NCBI RefSeq assembly: GCF_001429395.1 | Contig: NZ_LMJT01000016.1 | Coordinates: 54,700 to 118,699, forward strand | Direction: 5' to 3' | Origin: Allobosea sp. Root381 | Lineage (GTDB): Bacteria; Pseudomonadota; Alphaproteobacteria; Rhizobiales; Beijerinckiaceae | Length of the DNA stretch: 64,000 bases | Shown: positions 58,833 to 64,000 of the stretch, piece after piece | Position numbering within the stretch: position 1 is the first letter of the stretch | How the letters are laid out: each line of letters starts with the position of its first letter | Program-made: the position numbers and the translations under genes | Notes under the pieces: model-generated | Databases searched by the model: none | What the model saw: the letters and a program-made list of their open reading frames with translations, nothing else | Told to the model about the DNA's origin: nothing

Positions 58833-60077
58833 ATGACCAAAGAGAGCAAGGGCCTGCCTTTCCTCACCCGCCGCGCCACGCTGGCGGGCCTCGCTGCCGG
58901 CGGCGCGACGCTCGCCATGCCGGGCATCCTGCGCGCGCAGGGCGAGACCATTCGCATCGGCTTCCCGACCCCGCTGACCGGGCCCTTCGCCGCCGAGGCC
59001 AAGGACCAGGTCAAGAGCGCCGAGCTCGCGGTCAAGCTGGTCAACGACAAGGGCGGTATCGCGGGCCGCAAGGTTGAACTGCTCGTGCGCGACGACAAGC
59101 TCAATGCGGGCGAGGCCGCGACGCGCACCCTCGAGCTGATCGAGAAGGACAAGGTGCACGCCATCGTCGGCGCGCTCTCCAGCGCCGTCCAGCTCGCCGT
59201 CAACGAGGTCACGCGGGCGCGGGGCGTCATCTACGTCTCGATCAGCCAGTCGGACACCATCAACGAGATCAAGGACTTCAGCCGCTTCACCTTCCACGAG
59301 GCGCTGAACCCTCACATGACGACGGCTGCTGTCGCCAAGCATACGTTCAAGCCTGGTTCCAAGGTCGCCTATCTGGTCGCCGACTACGCCTACGGCCACG
59401 AGATGCTGCGCGGCTTCAAGCGGGCGCAGGCCGCGATCGGCGCGACCAGCGTCGGCGAGATCCTGCATCCCTTCGGTGCGGCCGATTACTCGACCTTCAT
59501 GCCGCGGCTGCGCTCGATGCGCCCGGACATCCTCTGCATCTGCAATTTCGGCCGCGACCAGGCGAATGCGATCAAGCAGGCCGTCGATTTCGGCATGAAC
59601 CGCCAGTCGAAGATCGTCGTGCCCGTGCTGCTCCACAACCAGCGGCTCGCGATCGGCCCCGAGGCCTTCGAGGGCGTGATCGGCGGGGCCAACTACTATT
59701 GGGGCCTGGAGGACACGATTCCGGCGGCGAAGACGTTCAACGACGCCTTCAAGGCGGCCAATGGCGGCGCCTATCCGACCGATTACGGCGCCTACGGCTT
59801 CACCGGCGTGTCCTCGCTCCTGCTCGCCATCGAGAAGGCCGGCGGCACCGACACCGACAAGGTGATCGCGGCGCTGGAGGAGCTGAAATACGACGTCGCC
59901 AAGGGGCCGCAGCACTATCGCAAATGCGACCACCAGTCGGTGCAGTCGGTGCTCGTGCTCGAGTCGAAGAAGAAGGCCGAGATGAAGAACGAGGCCGACC
60001 TCTTCAAGGTGCTCGCCACGGAGCCGGCCTCGGAGACGATCCTGCGGAGCTGCTCCGAGCTCGGCTTCCCGGCCTGA
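58833..60077 (+). CDS. Branched-chain-amino-acid-type ABC transporter substrate-binding protein
   Basis: A 414-residue periplasmic binding protein of the Leu/Ile/Val (Peripla_BP_6) type, with a twin-arginine signal (LTRRATLAGLAAGGATLAMP, cleavage after RAQ). Mature part: RIGFPTPLTGPFAAEAKDQV, VKLVNDKGGIAGRKVELLVR, VGALSSAVQLAVNEVT and KVAYLVADYAYGHEML. GGAGG lies 6 bases before ATG 58833. Such proteins also bind aromatic acids and other amides, so the ligand is open; the hydroxylase context points to its substrate. Confidence 0.9.
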   Translation: MTKESKGLPFLTRRATLAGLAAGGATLAMPGILRAQGETIRIGFPTPLTGPFAAEAKDQVKSAELAVKLVNDKGGIAGRKVELLVRDDKLNAGEAATRTLELIEKDKVHAIVGALSSAVQLAVNEVTRARGVIYVSISQSDTINEIKDFSRFTFHEALNPHMTTAAVAKHTFKPGSKVAYLVADYAYGHEMLRGFKRAQAAIGATSVGEILHPFGAADYSTFMPRLRSMRPDILCICNFGRDQANAIKQAVDFGMNRQSKIVVPVLLHNQRLAIGPEAFEGVIGGANYYWGLEDTIPAAKTFNDAFKAANGGAYPTDYGAYGFTGVSSLLLAIEKAGGTDTDKVIAALEELKYDVAKGPQHYRKCDHQSVQSVLVLESKKKAEMKNEADLFKVLATEPASETILRSCSELGFPA

Positions 60078-60106
60078 GCCGGACCGGAAAGGGCAGGACA
60101 ACAGCC

Positions 60107-60121
60107 ATGGACACGCTCTGA
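60107..60121 (+). other. Four-codon mini-ORF overlapping the LivH start
   Basis: ATG GAC ACG CTC TGA (MDTL) ends in TGATG, where the last A-T-G is the LivH start at 60121. A weak GGAC ribosome site lies upstream. It could be a coupling peptide or a chance sequence. Confidence 0.25.
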
Positions 60122-60993
60122 TGGATGCTGAACTCATCGCGATGCAGCTCTTCTCGGGCGTCGCGCTCGGGGCGATCCTGATCATGGTCGCGCTCGGCCT
60201 GTCGATTATCTTCGGCATGCTGGGCGTGGTGAACTTCGCCCATGGCGCGCTGTTCATGGTCGGCGCCTATGCCGGGCTCTGGGTCGCGTCGCTGACCGGA
60301 AGCTTCTGGTGGGGGCTCTTGATCGCGCCCGTCGCCATCGGCGCCTTCGGCATGCTGATCGAGCGGTTCCTGATCCGCCCGCTCTACAAGCGTTCCGTCG
60401 ACGACCCGCTGCTCCTGACCTTCGGGCTGGGCTACGTGCTGGTCGAGGCGGTCCGGATCATCTTCGGCAGTGACGGCATCCCGTTCCAGACTCCGCCGGA
60501 ACTGTCCGGGGTCGCCGATCTCGGCATCGGCTTCTTCCCGATTTACCGGCTGTTCGTCGTCGCGGTCGTCGCCGTCATCCTCCTGCTGCTCTGGCTCGGG
60601 CTGGAGAAGACGAAGTTCGGGCTGATCGTGCGTGCCGGCGCCAAGGATCCGCAGATCATGCGGGTGCTGGGCATCGACATCTCGAAGGTGTGGCTGCTGG
60701 TCTTCGGGCTCGGCATCGGCCTGACGGCGCTGGGCGGCGTGCTCGCCGCACCGATGCGCAACGTCAATCCGGAGATGGGCTCGCTCGTGCTGGCGGAAGC
60801 CTTCGTCGTCACGGTCATCGGCGGCATGGGCTCGCTCGTCGGCGCCATCGTGGCGGGGCTGCTCGTCGGCGTCGCGATCAGTATGACGGCTCTCTTCGCC
60901 CCGGAAATGGCGACGATCGTGATGTTCGCGCTGATGGCGCTCGTGCTGCTGGTGAGGCCGCATGGCCTCTTCGGCAAGCCGGTGCGCGGCTGA
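60121..60993 (+). CDS. ABC transporter permease, LivH type
   Basis: A 290-residue permease with about eight membrane segments, LivH family: LGAILIMVALGLSIIFGMLG near the N-terminus, then VVNFAHGALFMVGAYAG, FGLGYVLVEAVRIIFG and the conserved cytoplasmic KTKFGLIVRAGAKDPQIMRV. Start at 60121 (MDAELIAMQL) is directly after the mini-ORF MDTL. Second gene of the importer. Confidence 0.92.
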   Translation: MDAELIAMQLFSGVALGAILIMVALGLSIIFGMLGVVNFAHGALFMVGAYAGLWVASLTGSFWWGLLIAPVAIGAFGMLIERFLIRPLYKRSVDDPLLLTFGLGYVLVEAVRIIFGSDGIPFQTPPELSGVADLGIGFFPIYRLFVVAVVAVILLLLWLGLEKTKFGLIVRAGAKDPQIMRVLGIDISKVWLLVFGLGIGLTALGGVLAAPMRNVNPEMGSLVLAEAFVVTVIGGMGSLVGAIVAGLLVGVAISMTALFAPEMATIVMFALMALVLLVRPHGLFGKPVRG

Positions 60994-61003
60994 GGAGATG
61001 ACG

Positions 61004-62002
61004 ATGACCGCCTCCACCTCCTCCGTCGCCGCCGTGATGAGCGGCCCGGCCGGCCGCAGGGGCTGGCGCGCGCGGCTGACGGCCTGGCGCGTGCCGCTGT
61101 CCATCCTGGCGCTCTGCCTGCTGCCCTGGCTGCTGCCGTCGCAGGCGCTGGCCGTGAACGTGCTGATCTACGGGCTCGTCGCGGTCGGCTACAACCTGCT
61201 CTTCGGCTATACCGGCCTGCTCTCCTTCGGCCACGCCGCCTTCTTCGGAACCGGCGCCTACGCCACCGGCATCGCGATCGGCCAGTTCGGCGTGCCCTGG
61301 TACGCCGCCATCGCGCTCGGCATCCTCGCCGGCGGCGCGCTCGCCTTCGTCATCGGCCTGCTCTCGATCCGCACGCGCGGCATCTACTTCTCGATGGTGA
61401 CGCTCGCGCTGTCGCAGCTCGTCTACTACACCGCGCTGCAGGCCTCCTCCTGGACCGGCGGCGAGAACGGGCTTCGCGGCTTCACCGTGGCGAAACTCGA
61501 CCTCTTCGGCTGGACCATCGACTTCCTCGACCCGCTGAAGAAGTACTACGTCCTCATGGTTTTCGCCGTGGCGGCCTTGTGGCTGGTCTCGCGCATCCTG
61601 AACTCGCCCTTCGGCGCGGTGCTCGAGGCGATCCGCGAGAACGAGACCAGGGCGCGGGCTTGCGGCTACGACGTCGAGCGCAGCAAGCTGATCTCCTTCA
61701 CGCTGTCGGGGCTCATCTGCGCGCTGGCCGGGACGCTCTCGGCCCTGCATCTGGCGATCGTGCCGCTCGACATCCTGCACTACCACACGTCGGGCATGAT
61801 CGTGATGATGACGCTGCTCGGCGGCGCCGGCAGCTTCTTCGGTCCCTTCATCGGTGCGCTCGCCTTCCTGCTGATGGAGGATGTGGTCTCGCTCTGGACC
61901 TCGCACTGGCAGATCGTCGTCGGCGGCGTCTTCATCCTGTTCGTGCTGTTCCTGCCCAAGGGCATCTGGGGCACGGCGCTCTCCTGGAGGGCTGGCCGAT
62001 GA
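61004..62002 (+). CDS. ABC transporter permease, LivM type
   Basis: A 332-residue permease with about ten membrane segments: NVLIYGLVAVGYNLLFGYTG and LLSFGHAAFFGTGAYATGI are LivM signatures; later AIRENETRARACGYDVER and LLGGAGSFFGPFIGALAFL. Two in-frame ATGs (60998 and 61004) exist; 61004 is better spaced from GAGGAG. Its stop overlaps the LivG start by ATGA. Confidence 0.92.
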   Translation: MTASTSSVAAVMSGPAGRRGWRARLTAWRVPLSILALCLLPWLLPSQALAVNVLIYGLVAVGYNLLFGYTGLLSFGHAAFFGTGAYATGIAIGQFGVPWYAAIALGILAGGALAFVIGLLSIRTRGIYFSMVTLALSQLVYYTALQASSWTGGENGLRGFTVAKLDLFGWTIDFLDPLKKYYVLMVFAVAALWLVSRILNSPFGAVLEAIRENETRARACGYDVERSKLISFTLSGLICALAGTLSALHLAIVPLDILHYHTSGMIVMMTLLGGAGSFFGPFIGALAFLLMEDVVSLWTSHWQIVVGGVFILFVLFLPKGIWGTALSWRAGR

Positions 62003-62754
62003 CCGCCCCTCTGCTCGCGGTCGAGAACATCGGCCGGCGCTTCGGCGGTTTCGTCGCGCTGGAGGGCGTCACCGCCGCCTTCGAGCCGAACAAGGTCACG
62101 GCGATCATCGGGCCGAACGGGGCCGGCAAGAGCACCTTCTTCAACGTGCTCTCCGGCGTGCTGCCGCCTTCCTCGGGCTCGATCCGCTTCAAGGGGCGCG
62201 ACATCACCGGCACGGCGCAGCATCGCTTCGCGCATCTGGGAATCGCGCGCTCCTACCAGATCACCAACATCTTTCCGGAACTCTCTGTCCACGAAAACGT
62301 CCGCGTCGCGGCGCAGGCGTTCCGCGCCCGCTACGACATCCTGCGCAACCGGGCCTCGATGCACGAGCTCGACGACAAGGCCGACGCCGCGCTCGCCGCA
62401 GTCGGGCTGACGGCGCGGCGGGAGGCGACTGCGAAGTTCCTTGCCCATGGCCAGCAGCGTGCGCTGGAGATCGCGATCGCGCTGGCCGCCGATCCCGAAC
62501 TGCTGCTGCTCGATGAGCCGACCGCCGGCATGGGGCCGGAGGAGACCAAGGACATGGTGGCGCTGCTCGAACGGCTGGCCGCGGACAGGACCATCCTGCT
62601 GGTCGAGCACAAGATGAAGATGATCCTCGGCCTCTCCGACCGCATCCTCGTGCTGCACCATGGCCGGCTGATCGCCGATGGCAGCCCGCAGCATATCCAG
62701 ACGGACCCCGAGGTCCGCCGCGTCTATCTGGGACAGAACGATGGCTATGCTTGA
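61999..62754 (+). CDS. ABC transporter ATPase, LivG type
   Basis: A 251-residue ATPase: Walker A IIGPNGAGKSTFFN, the LivG-specific THIGIARSYQITNIF-like segment (here HLGIARSYQITNIFPEL), a modified signature FLAHGQQRALEIAIAL, Walker B LLLLDEPTAGMGPEE and the H-loop LVEHKMKMI. The signature lacks the usual LSGG, as often in LivG. It overlaps LivM by ATGA and LivF by 14 bases. Confidence 0.93.
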   Translation: MTAPLLAVENIGRRFGGFVALEGVTAAFEPNKVTAIIGPNGAGKSTFFNVLSGVLPPSSGSIRFKGRDITGTAQHRFAHLGIARSYQITNIFPELSVHENVRVAAQAFRARYDILRNRASMHELDDKADAALAAVGLTARREATAKFLAHGQQRALEIAIALAADPELLLLDEPTAGMGPEETKDMVALLERLAADRTILLVEHKMKMILGLSDRILVLHHGRLIADGSPQHIQTDPEVRRVYLGQNDGYA

Positions 62755-63451
62755 GATCGAGGGGCTGAACGCCTGGTACGGCGCGAGCCACATCCTGCAC
62801 GGCATCTCGCTCTCGGTCGAGCGGGGCGAGATCGTTGCGCTCGTCGGTCGCAACGGTGCCGGCAAGACCACGACGATCCGCTCCGTGATGGGCCTGATGC
62901 CGCGAACCACGGGCGTGGTGCGCTTTGCCGGGACCGAGCTGCTGTCCCTGCCGGCTCATGCGCGTTTCCGGCTCGGCCTCGCCTATGTGCCGGAGGACCG
63001 GCGGATCGTGCCGGGCCTCACCGTGCGGGAAAACCTCCAGCTCGGCCTCGTCGCGACTGATGGCGCCATCGACGAGCGCGAGGCTATCGACGAGATCGCC
63101 GAGAGCTTTCCGCGGCTCAAGGAGCGGCTCGACCAGCAGGGCGTGACCATGTCCGGCGGCGAGCAGCAGATGCTCGCCATCGCGCGGGCCATGATCGCCC
63201 GGCCGAAGATGATCCTGCTCGACGAGCCGTCCGAAGGCATAATGCCGGTCCTCGTGGAGGAGATGGGGCTGCTGTTCCGGCGCCTGCGTGACCAGGGCGT
63301 GACGCTGCTGCTGGTCGAGCAGAACGTCGAATGGGCGCTGAAGCTCGCCGACCGCGCCGTCATCATCGATCAGGGCGAAGTCGTCCATCGCAGCACGGCA
63401 GCCGCCCTGCTGGCCGACAAGGCGATCCAGGAACGTTACTGCGCCGTCTGA
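62741..63451 (+). CDS. ABC transporter ATPase, LivF type
   Basis: A 236-residue ATPase: MLEIEGLNAWYGASHILHGI, Walker A VGRNGAGKTTTIRS, LGLAYVPEDRRIVPGLTVRE, signature VTMSGGEQQMLAIARAM, Walker B MILLDEPSEGIMPV and LVEQNVEWAL. It completes a full importer with the binding protein and two permeases. ATG 62741 overlaps LivG by 14 bases; ATG 62747 is an alternative. Confidence 0.93.
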   Translation: MAMLEIEGLNAWYGASHILHGISLSVERGEIVALVGRNGAGKTTTIRSVMGLMPRTTGVVRFAGTELLSLPAHARFRLGLAYVPEDRRIVPGLTVRENLQLGLVATDGAIDEREAIDEIAESFPRLKERLDQQGVTMSGGEQQMLAIARAMIARPKMILLDEPSEGIMPVLVEEMGLLFRRLRDQGVTLLLVEQNVEWALKLADRAVIIDQGEVVHRSTAAALLADKAIQERYCAV

Positions 63452-63471
63452 GCGCGCTTCGGAGACATGCC

Positions 63472-63912
63472 ATGGACATCACCGGCGAACACCGCATCGC
63501 GGTTCCGCGCGAAGCGGTATGGGCCGCGCTCTTCGACATCGAGATGCTGAAGGGCTGCATACCCGGCTGCAAGGAGCTGGAGCAGAATTCCCCGACCAGC
63601 TTCGTCGCCAAGGTGCAGCTCAAGATCGGCCCGGTATCGGCGACCTTTGCCGGCACGGTCGAGCTGCAGGACATCGACGCCCCGAATGGCTGCCGCATCA
63701 TCGGCCAGGGCAATGGCGGCATCGCCGGCTTCGCCAAGGGAGGCGCTGCCGTGAAGCTCGTCGCGGATGGCGAGGAAACGGTTCTCAGCTACGACGCGAA
63801 GGCTGAGATCGGAGGCAAGATCGCCGCGCTGGGCAGCCGCCTCGTGCAGGCGACGGCGCGCAAGCTTGCCGACCAGTTTTTCTCGGCCTTCACCGAGCGG
63901 CTGAAGGCGTAG
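63472..63912 (+). CDS. CoxG-like SRPBCC protein
   Basis: A 146-residue SRPBCC protein of the CO-dehydrogenase subunit G family: REAVWAALFDIEMLKGCIPG (the PGC motif in IPGCKEL), KVQLKIGPVSATFAGTVELQ, and IGGKIAALGSRLVQATARKL. CoxG-like proteins occur with molybdenum hydroxylases and are thought to tie the enzyme to the membrane or help cofactor insertion. It ends the operon, 20 bases after LivF. Confidence 0.9.
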   Translation: MDITGEHRIAVPREAVWAALFDIEMLKGCIPGCKELEQNSPTSFVAKVQLKIGPVSATFAGTVELQDIDAPNGCRIIGQGNGGIAGFAKGGAAVKLVADGEETVLSYDAKAEIGGKIAALGSRLVQATARKLADQFFSAFTERLKA

Positions 63913-64000
63913 GCCGGCCGGGCCGCGGTCGCTCCGTGTCCGGCCGGACCCAGGCTTCCTCGCCGATCAGCGGCACGAAGCGCACCGCGGCCAGATCATC
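63890..64000 (-). CDS. Partial protein on the minus strand, C-terminal end
   Basis: The last 36 residues of a leftward gene that enters the window at base 64000 and stops at TGA 63892-63890, overlapping the coxG end by 23 bases. The readable part (DDLAAVRFVPLIGEEAWVRP) slightly resembles the end of periplasmic-binding-like or regulatory domains, but no family can be assigned from it. Confidence 0.4.
   Translation of the reverse strand, partial: DDLAAVRFVPLIGEEAWVRPDTERPRPGRPTPSAAR

Overview
The window is high-GC bacterial chromosome with dense genes and short intergenic gaps. Gene content suggests an alphaproteobacterium of the order Hyphomicrobiales, most likely Bosea or a close relative. 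The pointers are rplM-rpsI followed by a type-2 argC, ctaA beside an O-acetylhomoserine sulfhydrylase, DUF2842, a class I PHA synthase, the order aminotransferase-hom-glpX-recJ, an alphaproteobacterial GTTC-N7-GTTC LexA box, and many palindromic extragenic repeats. The genus is inferred from gene content, not from a search.

Bases 1-7660 are accessory. After the tail of ligD come small genes around a LexA box, including an operon ending in an SRAP (YedK) protein. Next is a tightly overlapping leftward block of small phage-type early genes (2366-6581). An XRE repressor gene is transcribed away from it and is followed by a GIY-YIG/ribbon-helix-helix fusion. The block abuts the 3' end of a tRNA-Pro, which looks like an integration site. 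No integrase or structural phage genes are in view.

Bases 7.8-21 kb are an exopolysaccharide locus: methyltransferase, acyltransferase, O-antigen-ligase/polymerase-like protein, undecaprenyl-phosphate sugar transferase, GT4 glycosyltransferase, export lipoprotein, a Wzz/ExoP-like protein with a decayed kinase domain, a FemAB/CelD-like acyltransferase and a polysaccharide deacetylase. A paired SMR transporter is inserted in it.

Bases 21-50 kb are mostly housekeeping and metabolism: ctaA, sulfhydrylase, FAD monooxygenase, Bug-type binding protein, enoyl-CoA hydratase, hotdog thioesterase, TauE-type exporter, a ModA-like protein, rplM-rpsI, an SGNH-like protein, SDR, agmatinase, argC, a FAH-family enzyme, a FadL-type porin, phaC, aminotransferase, hom, glpX and recJ. 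A free-standing promoter/terminator pair upstream of argC may encode a small RNA.

Bases 50.2-54.9 kb start at tRNA-Glu and are a scarred accessory stretch: an IS1182-type transposase remnant, a divergent SDR/AraC pair, a repeat-rich secreted protein and an IclR fragment with a frameshift. From 54.2 kb to the end, a TetR regulator faces an operon for a three-subunit molybdenum hydroxylase, a complete branched-chain-amino-acid-type ABC importer and a CoxG protein. Two matching operator-like sites lie between them. This looks like a regulated uptake-and-hydroxylation pathway for an unidentified, possibly heterocyclic or aromatic, substrate.
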